Below the pieces are notes generated by a model. The model was not told the origin of the DNA. It saw nothing but the letters and a program-made list of their open reading frames with translations, and made no database searches. Of a stretch of 64,000 bases of DNA, positions 23,201-52,948 are shown one piece after another; position 1 is the stretch's first letter, and every line of letters begins with the position of its first letter. A program made the position numbers and the translations under genes. The DNA is from Phalacrocorax aristotelis (taxonomy: Eukaryota > Chordata > Aves > Suliformes > Phalacrocoracidae), in the NCBI RefSeq assembly GCF_949628215.1, contig NC_134281.1, positions 6,272,501-6,336,500 on the forward strand, given 5' to 3'.

Positions 23201-25144
23201 TAAAAACAGAGCCATTTTAAGTAAGGGTGCGAGTTGGATCACAGGCAAAGACCATGGCGATGGTCAGGGCACATGGATTTAACCTGCAAGCCAGCATCCT
23301 ATTAAGCCTTATTGGTTTTAATAAGTCAGGCACACTTTTTCAAGCCATTCCCCTGCAATTTTAAGCAAGTGCATTTCAAAGGAGCTGGAGGAACAGACTA
23401 TGACCACCGTGCCGTGCCGGGACTACCCCCAGATGCGACACCAAAAGGAGCAGCAGCTGCTGAACCTGCGAGGCAGCAGAATCACCATCTCCTTCCCAGC
23501 ATCGGGAGCTGCCGAGCTCCCAGCTGTGTCTCCTCGGGAGGAAAGCACCTTGTGGTGACATGGTAGCAGGGTCCTGGTGTGCGCCGAGCCCCACAGCATC
23601 CTGCAGCCTGGCCACCGGGCTTTCCAGCAAACCAGACCCCACTGGGCTTTGGCAGCATTATTTTTAACATCCACTTTCTTACCCTGCACAGAATTTTTCA
23701 GGCTTGTCCAAAGAAACTAAAAGCCTTCTACGCAGACCTGCTACCACCTCTTTGCTGACACATATGGAGCAACTGCTTACAGACATTAACCCCATGACGG
23801 GTTTTCTCCCGGCTCCTCCTGGGTTCTGTCGCCCAGCCGAAGCCCGCAGCTGCTCCCACCGACAACAAGAAATCCACTCCCAAAACAGCGCTGGCAGAAC
23901 CGACCACCAAAAGGAAAGCCAAAATACGTCCAAAAACTCAAACTTAAATTAGAAATTATATTCTAGGCTGCTGATAAATAGATTTTCTATTGCAATACTA
24001 TAATGCCACATTCAAACATGGTGCTGAATTTCTAAAGAAACAGCATTACAAAGCTTGCTGGAAACACTCACAAGGCTTCAACTCTAGTACCTTCTCCAGA
24101 GAGGGTGCAGGGCTTTTCTACTCTATTCCCAACGAAGTCAGGTAGCTTCACCCAGCATTTTTCTGTTTGGTTGGTTTTTAAATTGAGTGATGCAGGACAC
24201 CTAGTCATTTTTAATTGCAGATGAATTTCTACCCCTTAATAGGGTATCAGATTTTCAAAACAGGCCAAATTCAAAGCTTCTGTTGTTCGTATTCAGGGCT
24301 TAAAACCCATGAGATAATACGCATTAACCACCACTGCTGTGCAGCAATGTCCACAGAGACGGCGAGGACTCCACGCTGTGAGCACAGGAAGCGACAGCCT
24401 GCCGAAGAACATGACCAGAAGGGATGAAAGCAACAGAGAGGCAGGGAAAAATAATGGAGATGGGAAGACAAAAACGAGACCCCAGCTGGTTCCTACCCGG
24501 CACTAGCCGCAACTCCCAGCACAACTCAGGAGCGGCTGTTGGCATGTAGGGTGAGCGGAGGTTTCGGAGGAGTGACCCGGGGGTGAGCAGAGCCAGCACT
24601 AGGATCTCCCCATGCACAGGTCAGAGGAGGTGTTTCTGGGTAGGACTGCTGTGGGTAGGTGACCTCGCAGGAGCGACAGCATAGCAAAGAGGTGTAGGTA
24701 CCCCAAGGCCTCACCGAGCCTGTGCCTGACACGGGGCAGCTGGTGGGAGGGCAAGGGCAGTGCAGCCGGGGGCGGTTTTAGCAGACACCCCTTTGAGAAG
24801 AGAGGGAGGCAAAAGGCAAGAGCCCACGGGAGGGGAAAGGCAATGACATTTTTTCATGTCTACCTATTTTGTTCCTTATGCTGGACTGCAAGCTTTGGGT
24901 TTATCCACTTTGGCGTGTATTTCCAAAGCCCAAGCGCGGCCTGATCCGTAGCTCTGTCCCCGCTGTGCTACCGCAATACAGACACAACCAGACAGCTCTG
25001 GGGCTAGCAGGGATGCTGACTGACACCAGCTCAGGAACACGGAGACATCCACCACCAAGTCACAGACACAGGAGCACTGCTGGGCCTTCAAATGCACAGA
25101 AAAAACAAGGTTCACGTACATGGAAAACGAGTGGCTTACACAGA
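20263..25144. other. EEVS-MITF intergenic region (convergent genes)
   Basis: No gene was recognised. It has a T11-G17 run at 21651-21678, a G/C-rich patch at about 22040-22660 with a short tandem of GGTGCCGCAGG-like units near 22083-22112, and a 179-codon plus-strand ORF at 22261-22800 of proline/serine/alanine-rich, unfamiliar composition that is probably chance. Confidence 0.5.
21651..21678 (+). repeat. Poly-T/poly-G run
   Basis: Eleven T followed directly by seventeen G. Length is likely to be variable or misread. Confidence 0.9.
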
Positions 25145-25165
25145 CACATGTGAAAAACCAAATGC

Positions 25166-25171
25166 TTTAAT
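25166..25171 (-). terminator. MITF: Candidate MITF poly(A) signal (ATTAAA)
   Basis: ATTAAA on the minus strand is followed 15-20 bases later by a T-rich/CACA cleavage-like site and TGTGTCTGTG. Other upstream signals may give shorter 3'UTRs. Confidence 0.5.
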
Positions 25172-25259
25172 CCATCTATCAAGAACAACAGTTCAAATTA
25201 TTTCATTGGATACATTAATATTGATCCATAATTTACAGTGCTATGGACCATACACAAAT

Positions 25260-25266
25260 TATTGCT
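25260..25266 (-). promoter_or_regulatory. miR-137 seed match in MITF 3'UTR (distal)
   Basis: The minus strand reads AGCAATAA, an 8-base match to the miR-137 seed. miR-137 is an established repressor of MITF. Confidence 0.45.
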
Positions 25267-25388
25267 GCAGTCAACAGCAGATGAATATCAACATTACAGT
25301 ACCAAGCATCATAGCAAGAGGCAGTAATTAATGTCACTTTTTCAAGAAATATAGGTATTTATACTATTATCAACATCAGCTTCCCCCC

Positions 25389-25395
25389 CAGTGCA
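25389..25395 (-). promoter_or_regulatory. miR-148/152 seed match in MITF 3'UTR
   Basis: The minus strand reads TGCACTG. miR-148 is reported to act on the MITF 3'UTR in mammals. Confidence 0.45.
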
Positions 25396-25491
25396 TTTTA
25401 TGTCAAACAACATAAATGTAAGTGCATTATTTTGTGCTTTGTGCTTTCCTTATGTACCTTCTTTTTGCTTTTACAGGTTGTAAGAGTTAAA

Positions 25492-25498
25492 TATTGCT
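25492..25498 (-). promoter_or_regulatory. miR-137 seed match in MITF 3'UTR (second)
   Basis: The minus strand reads AGCAATA, about 230 bases from the distal match. Confidence 0.4.
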
Positions 25499-25564
25499 TT
25501 GTAGGCCAAAAGCAGTAAGGAAGAACTTCGTGGTACTCTGCATGTTCCTGCTTGTTGCATGGCT

Positions 25565-25571
25565 TTGGCAA
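25565..25571 (-). promoter_or_regulatory. miR-182 seed match in MITF 3'UTR
   Basis: The minus strand reads TTGCCAA. miR-182 is another reported MITF regulator. Confidence 0.35.
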
Positions 25572-28484
25572 AGTGAGAACTGGTAGGAATCCCATCCACC
25601 CGCTCAGGGAAGCTACCGCCGGCCCAGTGTCACACAGGACACCGTCACCCGACTGTGCAACAACTTCTGTCCATCTCACTCCACCTTGTTCATGCCAAAT
25701 CCTGCCTTTAACTGCCGTCTCTGTTCTCTGCCATTGATCCCCTGTAAAACGTCACGGCCTCACGTTCCACCATGCGCAAACGGGCAGAGACATCTCCAGT
25801 TCACACCCGCCTGGAGGTCCGTGTCTCCTGGAGACGTCCCCACCGCAGCAGCGTCAACATGCTTCCACTCCAAGGGTGGGCAAACTCAGAGGAGGGCTGT
25901 AGCTTAAGGAAACACGGGGTGAAGAGCGAGCAGAGCACAGCCGAGTCATATGTTACCCCAGAGCAACACAACGTACAGGGAACACACAACCCAGCTGCTG
26001 GGGCCACAGCGATTTTTATCAAGAAATCCAGCTCTTGATACAACAGTTTTCCTTGAATCCTAACTCATCTCCACACAGCACGTAGCCAAAAATCAGAAGT
26101 CACGGCTGTCAGCAAGTACCAGTGTTTCATGTAAGCTTGAAAAATATTTATATACCACAGTCTAGACTTCAATTTCTGAATGCCCAGCATGGGCATCAAA
26201 CCAAAAGCCTTATTCAATATATTCAGTGGTTTTCAGTCACCACACTCGAGCATGCACACCCTGATTCCGTACAATGCTGCAGAGCTGTCCCATTTTAATG
26301 GGGAAGGGTAACGCAACCTTGTGTTACAGCTACAAGCATTTTACAGCCCTGATTTTCTTTACTTGTCACCGTTACCAAACGGCAGCACCAGAAGCCTGTA
26401 CCTGCACGCTTGACTCGGAGCTAACTACGGCACGGCTGCCTTGCAGGGGATTTCCCTGCCCCGGGAGCACGTGGGCTGCAGTGCACCCTGCAGGCTCCCA
26501 GGTCCTGCCCTGGGCCAGAGCTTCTGTACCCTAGGAAAGACACATTCCCAAAAGCTGTCTGGGGTGGGGGGGGGAAGGCATCATTATAATCTAACTCCAG
26601 CTCCTCCTTCAAAAAAATAAAAAAAGAGGAAAAAAAGCCACAACCCGGTGGTTGCATCAATGCTAACACATAGCTCGCCGCTCAAGCGGGAACGGAGACA
26701 GCTGGACACAGCCAGCAACAGCCACAGGAACAGCAATGTGAGCGCAGACCCCAGAGCACCGTAACAGCAAGCGGCGTCCCCGCCAAGCCCCGCGCTCTTG
26801 CCATCAGCGCGAGGACGCCTGATGATCGGAGCGGTGCCAGGCAGGGGACGCTTCCAGAACCCTTCCGTGGGGAAACGTTTGGGTGAAAGCTCAGCGAGCC
26901 ACGCCGCAGGCTACGGGAACTCCCGACGTTGTCCCCAGCTGTGCCATCCCTACCCAATTCACATTTGATTTCTGAACACTAACGCTGCGACCAAGGTTTC
27001 CTTATAAAGCTTGCCAAACTGGCACTCAAGTCACTAACCATTTCACTTATCCTATGGAATTTCCAGTGTAGCACAAGGGAGAACAGGAAGCTCTTGTTCT
27101 CTATACGTAGGCACCATGCTACACTTCAGCGTCCTATAAAACATCACTCTAAAGCTCTCTCCTATGCCACACTTCAGTCAGTGCTAGTCGAGGAAGACTA
27201 CAACTAGAGTTTAAGGCACTTCATTCTGAACGAGCTGTGCTTGCCTGCCGCTTGCGAGTCAGCTGGAGGCTGCTACTGAGAAATCCATTCAGTCCGCCTA
27301 GCTCGGAACACCACATGTCACCTCTGTAAAACACCTAGGCTCGATATAATACAAGTATAACTACCGTTATTGCATAGGACTACACTTGAGTAGATAATGC
27401 ACCGAACTACTTTTACAACATTGTTGCATGTTTAAAGTTAATAACATTGTTATCAAGTAACAGTTATTTGCAGATACAGTAATTTACTCTTTTTTTTGTT
27501 TGTTTGTTTTTTTCTTACGTCAGCTCCAGTGCTGAAATAAACCACAAATTACTATAACGGGTATATTAACTACATAGTTATGTTTCCAAGCATATTACTA
27601 CCTTTTCTCTGTATCACTAAAAATAAATATGTAAGTTCAGTTTCTCTACAGAGTTGCTTTATTACCTAATCTAAATCTGTACTCTACCTTAAATGTGTTT
27701 AAAAACATTTTCAAAGTGAGACTGTAATATACAAAATATTCTCAAAATCTCTCTTAAAACACAGAACCCTGCATAAAAGCTTCCTTTCAAGTGTTTACAA
27801 AGAACGCAGAAAACTTCCAATGAGTTTTAAAAATGTCAAAAAATTGTTGCAATATTAAGAGGCAAAAATCTTACAAATGAAATACAAATGTATTTAAAAC
27901 AAAAAGTTGAGGATAACTAAGGAATCCATGCAAATCAAAATAAACTGTACAACGCAATTTAAAAAAAATAAAGCCAATTCGATATGTACAACATAATGTG
28001 CCCAGCTGATAAAATGTATTAATTTTTTTTTGTCCAAAGAGCGTATACCCACTTACAGTGCTCCTGCTTGGGTTACTGTTGGCGAGCCACCAACGTATGC
28101 TACAAAACAAAATGAAAATCTAAGAAAAACTGGAACCATGATCAAAAGGAAAACCCAAATCAGCTCAGAGTAAAATTAAATGGCACTCAGAGAGAGACTC
28201 GCATCTCCCTGCAATTTTCAGCAACAGCATTTTATGTCACAACCAACACAATCAGGATGTCTTAACACCTTTCTCTGCTTGCGTGTGTTCTGAGTGGAGT
28301 AGGGTGGGTGGGTATTTTTCCCTAAACACTTGTCATGTAAAGACCAACAGTTTGAGGGACACTGTATCTTTAAGGCAGCACTATTCAATTAATACAATTA
28401 CAAATTGGACTTTTTTGTTTCTTACATTCTTTAACTTTACATTTTGTTTCCAGGTAAATAGGTTGCATTTACAATTCTACGATT

Positions 28485-28504
28485 CCCCCCCCCCCCCCCC
28501 CCCC
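28485..28504. repeat. C20 run (G20 in MITF mRNA)
   Basis: Twenty C on the plus strand, about 330 bases after the MITF stop, so the transcript carries a G run able to form a quadruplex. Confidence 0.9.
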
Positions 28505-28680
28505 GTAGAAACAGACTCTTCATTTGTAATTCTATTGCTTTGAGTAGATTTGACCAGTTCAAAGTTCTTGGCGAATCCAGTTCACAGACACTGTACATAT
28601 GCTGTACAATATGTTGGAGGCATTGGTAGTTTTAAAATAGAATATACAAGTTTCTTCACAAAAAGTCTAAAAAAAATCCT

Positions 28681-28717
28681 ATATATATATAATATATACA
28701 CACGCACACACACACAC
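28681..28717. repeat. AT/CA microsatellite in MITF 3'UTR
   Basis: Alternating AT passes into CA repeats, about 110 bases after the MITF stop codon. Confidence 0.85.
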
Positions 28718-28830
28718 TGGGCTACTGATAAAGCACAAGGAAAAAAAATCAAAAAATTCTACAAAAGGTAAATTATTTAATCTACTGATCAAGAAACAAA
28801 ACAGTTTATGAAAGATGTGCCAAGTATATG

Positions 28831-48111
<19,281 letters not shown>

Positions 48112-48222
48112 ACTACTTATAGGTTGCGAGAGAAGCGATTGCAATATCCTTTGCTCTATGCTACTCCAGTTTGAGGGATTCACATATGGAAGCACCATAA
48201 ACAAGCTACCCCAAAACAGCAG
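48112..48222 (-). other. MITF: MITF-M 5'UTR (estimated)
   Basis: The 5' limit is estimated from a TATA-like TATAAGT at 48248-48254. A GGTAGCTTGTTTATGGTGCT stretch inside resembles the human M 5'UTR as I recall it. Confidence 0.5.
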
Positions 48223-48430
48223 AAGCAACTTGAATGCCACTGCTCAGACTTATAGTAACCTACACTCATTAGCCATGCATGCAAAGAAACAAACAGTTCA
48301 CACAGGGGCTCTTCTTGAAGCTATGCAAGTTTAGCCCTGAGTATTGGTATTATTTTTTTTCCCTCTGGCTTTGACGTCATGCTTTTTCATAAACATAAAA
48401 GGACCTTTTAAGTGATGGGCTATCAAAGTC
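48223..48430 (-). promoter_or_regulatory. MITF: MITF-M promoter
   Basis: In transcript order it holds a LEF1/TCF-like CTTTGAT (48422-48428), a perfect CRE TGACGTCA (48372-48379), a TTTGCAT octamer-like element (48279-48285) and a TATA-like TATAAGT (48248-48254). The mammalian M promoter has a CRE about 140 bases before its start, with LEF1 sites upstream, so the arrangement looks conserved. It answers alpha-MSH/cAMP/CREB and Wnt signals in melanocytes. Confidence 0.8.
48372..48379. promoter_or_regulatory. CRE (TGACGTCA) of the MITF-M promoter
   Basis: A perfect palindromic cAMP response element lies about 260 bases before the M start codon. It matches the known CREB site position of mammalian MITF-M. 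Confidence 0.85.
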
Positions 48431-49980
48431 AGATTGACAGTTCGCTCAAGGCTAATTCGCTATTCATCTTTCGTTCCAGTCATACTAACAGACAATGGTA
48501 TTTTTCTTTAGCAGTAAGGTTAAAAGTTTTTAAGTACAGAGTAAGAAATAACTGAACAAATGTCCTACGGCCCTCATGCATATCCCCTGGCAGTGGGGTG
48601 CACTGGATAAACCCATGCGGCTACACAGTCCTATCTTCAGCTTCCAGGCTGAGCAGTCGGCTGCCCTGCCCATGCAGACACCAATCCACCCCGGACCTGC
48701 AGCTGAACACGAAGGATCTGAAGAAGCTCTACCACATTCACAGCCTCCCTGGTGCTTCAGAGACCGTTAATTCTGTCCCAGCCTACCACTAGAAGAGGCT
48801 TTCCAGTTCAGGAATGGTTGACAATGGGCTAAAGCACGTCCCAAATACACTTATCTGCACTTGTCACGGTGCTGTGCACAGTTCTACACCTTCCAGAACT
48901 TACTTTTTCTTTCTATCCAACACCTTCACAAAAGCTCATACCCAAGCACAGGAATCAAAAGCTGCTCAACTTGCATTATTTTCCAAAGTGTCTGCTGTAT
49001 AGGGAAGCACACTTAAGATAGTGTTTCTAGAGAGTTTAATCTGATTTGTTCCACTAAATCTCAAGACAACACAATACAGAAGTCTGCTGTGATAAGTACA
49101 GCACTTGCTTTGTCAGTCCTAAACTGTGTTATCAATTTTCCTATCACCAGCGGTAAGAGTTATGCTGCCCAGATAAGTCTATTTTTCACTTAAATTTTCA
49201 TCTTCCGAGTAGATAAAGTTATCAGTAAACGAGTTATTTTCGTAACACTTATCTTTGAATATGTTATTTTAAAAACAAGCCCTACTTGTCTGACAGAATT
49301 TGCACATTTCTTTTCCTCCACAGATACCATGGCTGTTCTCCCTTGACCCTGCCAGGGCAATGGGATGGAACAAAGCCTCTCCCCTCCGCTCCCACCTCCT
49401 ACCCACCCTTCCAGGCTCCCAGGAGATGGACCAGCAACATTCCGAGATCCACGCCTCAGCTGTGTGTCATCAAATATTAAATTATTTATAATATATTCTA
49501 ATATACTGAACTGACTCTCCTACATGTCAAGTTTTGAATCACACACTGCCTAACTGACATAGGATTTTTGTTGGTAAAATACATACTTATTTCACAGGAA
49601 CATACCTTCCCCAAGACTTTGTTGTATTATCCTACATTAGAATAGCTTGTGTTATTTTGCTACTCTATTTTTTTCCTCCTTTTGGCATTTTGTTTGGTTT
49701 TGGGGTTTGTTTTTTTTTCTTTGGTTGGTATGGTTTGTTGTTTTTTTTTACTGTGCTGTGCTGCCCTCAGTGTGCCAGGGAAGGCAAGGGAAAAAGGTTG
49801 TGAACCTTAAATAAAGAGCTGCATTCCTTCTTAAACTTTTCAGTTGAAGATTTCTACTTAATACAGATGTGTAACTCTTGTCTGAGAATTTTAAGTAACT
49901 GAGAAGTCTGTTCTCTTTGGTTCAGGGCAACAGATTTCAGCTGCAATTCAGAAGCTATTGTGTGCTTTTTCTTTTCCTCC

Positions 49981-49982
49981 TT

Positions 49983-50014
<32 letters not shown>

Positions 50015-50020
50015 GGGGGG
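49981..50020 (+). repeat. Poly-T/poly-G run
   Basis: Twelve T, then twenty-one G, one A and six G, followed by more G-rich sequence. Quadruplex-forming and probably length-variable. Confidence 0.9.
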
Positions 50021-52898
50021 CGGGGCGGGACACACAGAAAGGGTAACGGGGGGGAAGGAAACTGTCTTCCTCTGCCCACCCTCACAGTGAATGTAACAGC
50101 TAGATAAACATCGCTGCATATTTGCACGCAGTATAACTGCAAAGGCAAATTATAATCTAGTCAGTTTAATTCCTATCACACCACACAGTCGCTTTGGCTC
50201 ATGGAAAAGGTATATCCTTCTGTAAGTGTTTGGAACACAGTTAACCAGTAGATCACGTTTTCATGTAGAATCAACTCTTGCTCCACATGGGCAACAAAGT
50301 GACTCTGAGGAAATTCATTTACTGTCAGGTCTCTGGGCTTCAAATCACCAGAAGCGGAGAAGATGCTCTATTGCCTTTACAAAAAAACCTACCAGAAGAA
50401 CCAGTCATTACACGCTAGGTACGCACCGTTCTCCAAGGATGTGTCACCTTCTCACACGAGTCTAGTAGTGAACCAAAGAACACTGAGAACTGCTTTTTCT
50501 GTCACTAAATTGCTCCGAAACGATGCAAAGGAAAGATTCAGGGACTGAACATTTCCTTTTAATCCACAGCTGGTCAAACATACTTTCACATTTGAATACA
50601 AGAACATACAATTTTTCTCCAGATGGAGAATACAGCCTAACTGCTCCCACAGTTGCATGTCAGTGCAACAGGACAGGAGATCCCACAGGATGGAAGCAGC
50701 TTCACACACATTTCTTTTTGGACAGATGCACCAGTTTCAACTACCAACTACTCTGGCCCAGTGTGAGGCCCAGCAGGCTACACAGAAGGCATCCAAGAAA
50801 CTTCAGTTTGATTATTTGTTGTTTCACTTACTGCCCTCTTGAGCTGCCTTACAAGCTCCATCATTGAAATCTGGTGGGGGCTACCTTCAAGAACTCAGTG
50901 TTTTTTGTTGAGACTAACTCTTTGGCCTAGAGCATCCTCTTCTGCAGTCTCTACATCAAAGAGAGCCCAATGTGTCTACTTGGGTAAACGTCCCAAGATG
51001 TATCAGTCACGGTCAGCCTGTAGATAAGTCATAAGGCAGCCTTACTCTTTGACAAAATATCTCACAAGCAAAGAGCTGCAAAACAAACCCTAAACAGAAA
51101 TTCCACTGCCCCAAATTTGAAACTGTGAATAAAAGCTTTGACTTAATTAAGATCTAATTTTGGTCTTCAGCCCCTTCTTGCATTTGGGGTGAAGAATAGT
51201 TCTTGTTGTTCTTCCAAACTGATGAGACACGAAGTACAAGATGACAATTTATTGGTTTGGATACAGTCCTGAAGAAATGAGTCTGAATGGGGACATGCAA
51301 GAAAAATGGAAAAACATGAAACTACATCCTCTGTATCCTCAACCATCTATCTCCAGGAATCTCAACCCAAGCTTTGCTGTAACATTACTAAACTGAGTAG
51401 AAAATTGGTTTGGGGGCATTTTGCTATTGGCAAGCAAGTAAAAAAATGGAAGAATCATCTGCAGAACTCTGGAAATTATTTAAGACAAATTTAGCTGCTT
51501 TTGCCATCTTATCACACCATGGTAACAGAAGAATTTGGCTACAAGGAGCTACAGATCAAGGATGGCCAAGTGGCAGCCCACAGCCCGAACTTGGCAAAGG
51601 AACCCCTGGAAGAAAGCTGTACTTTCAACTGTATTCAGGTGCATTTTCAATCTGCTCGGTTATCAAGGTTCTGCTTACATGGGTAATACAGAATAACACT
51701 GCCTCAAAGTAGAGGCCCAGAACTGGTTTCATGTTAGAACAGCCTCCAATGCCACCTCAGCAGCATCTCCACTAATCTCCATGGGCTGGCTCCATGCACA
51801 GTTAGAACTATCACTGCATCAGGTATTCCTGCACTACGAGTCTCATCGGACAGCAATTCAAGCTCCATCCATTCTTGCCACGCTGACACTGAGCTAGTAG
51901 GCTGCTTCTTGAGCTGAAGCACTGAGAAAAACAGTATGAAGAAATCAGTTTTACTGTGCCCTACAAGGCTGAGCTGGGCTGGAAATTTTTGGATGGAGCC
52001 ACACTGATTACTCAGCACTCATCCCTCGCCCTTTGGAATATCCTGGAGAACAATGTTATCTCAAGCAGGGGAAAGGTTTTCTCATACCTTCACTAATCTC
52101 AACATCTGACTGCTAATTCCAGTGCATACATCCAGTTCAAGTATCTGAGTAGGGGAAAAACAGTTCCTGATAAGCTGCTCATTTTCTTCCCCATCACAGA
52201 AACAATAGCAATAACCAATATACATAGAGTAGATTTTTCCCAGCCCTTGGGTCTAGAGTCAATCAAGCAAACATTTAATCAATGGCTTTCACTTGCTTTA
52301 AGCATACACACCATATCAGTAGGAATTTTAGGTGTACTTCAGACTACGTTCTTCAAAATCCTTGTATTATATTACACATCAGTGACAGGGCTACTGAGTA
52401 GACCCATATACTTCCTTCAATTTGAAAAACTAAAAATGCTTCCTATTAAGGTCATCAGGGGCTCAGGAATTTAAACACAAAGCACAGCTGTGTGCTTAAG
52501 CACAAATATCTTGGCTCAAATAGCTCCTCTGTATTCAGCCAACACAAGCAACTGAAACAATACTTCTGATACTTGCTCCTCCTGGCAAATCTTGCTGGCA
52601 ACCACTCAGGCTTAATTTACTAATAACTTGCTAACAACAGCAAGAACTTGGGACAGTGCTACATGGCAACAGATCAATACAACCCCACTCCCAGTGGGTA
52701 TGCAGGGACCAAATCCCTTTTGTAGAGGCACACAGGAGAGTTCACTCTTGGGCTTGGCCAATGCGTTTTGCATAGTATAATCAAGAAACTAAATGGCTAA
52801 TGATTAAAATAATGGGGAACTTACACCAGAATAATAATAATAAAAAAAATAATCAGTAATTAGCTCTGGCTTTACTACCAATCATCCTCTTCAAGTCC

Positions 52899-52948
52899 AG
52901 AGAATCATTTAGGTTGGAAAAGACCTTAAAGATCATCAAGTCCAACCA
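52899..52948 (-). mobile_element. CR1 3' tail fragment (minus orientation)
   Basis: The plus strand reads TTTAGGTTGGAAAAGACCTT followed by AAAGATCATCAAGTCCAACC, the reverse complement of the CR1 3'UTR. Only the tail is present. Confidence 0.8.

Larger units (their letters stand above)
25145..28830 (-). other. MITF: MITF 3'UTR (about 3.7 kb)
   Basis: From the MITF stop codon the minus strand runs without any reading frame to an ATTAAA signal at 25166-25171. This is followed by a likely cleavage site near 25145-25152 and GT-rich sequence. A length near 3.7 kb is in keeping with the long MITF 3'UTR of other vertebrates. It contains seed matches for microRNAs known to target MITF (miR-137, miR-148/152, miR-182), a 20-base homopolymer at 28485-28504 and an AT/CA microsatellite. 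Confidence 0.7.
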
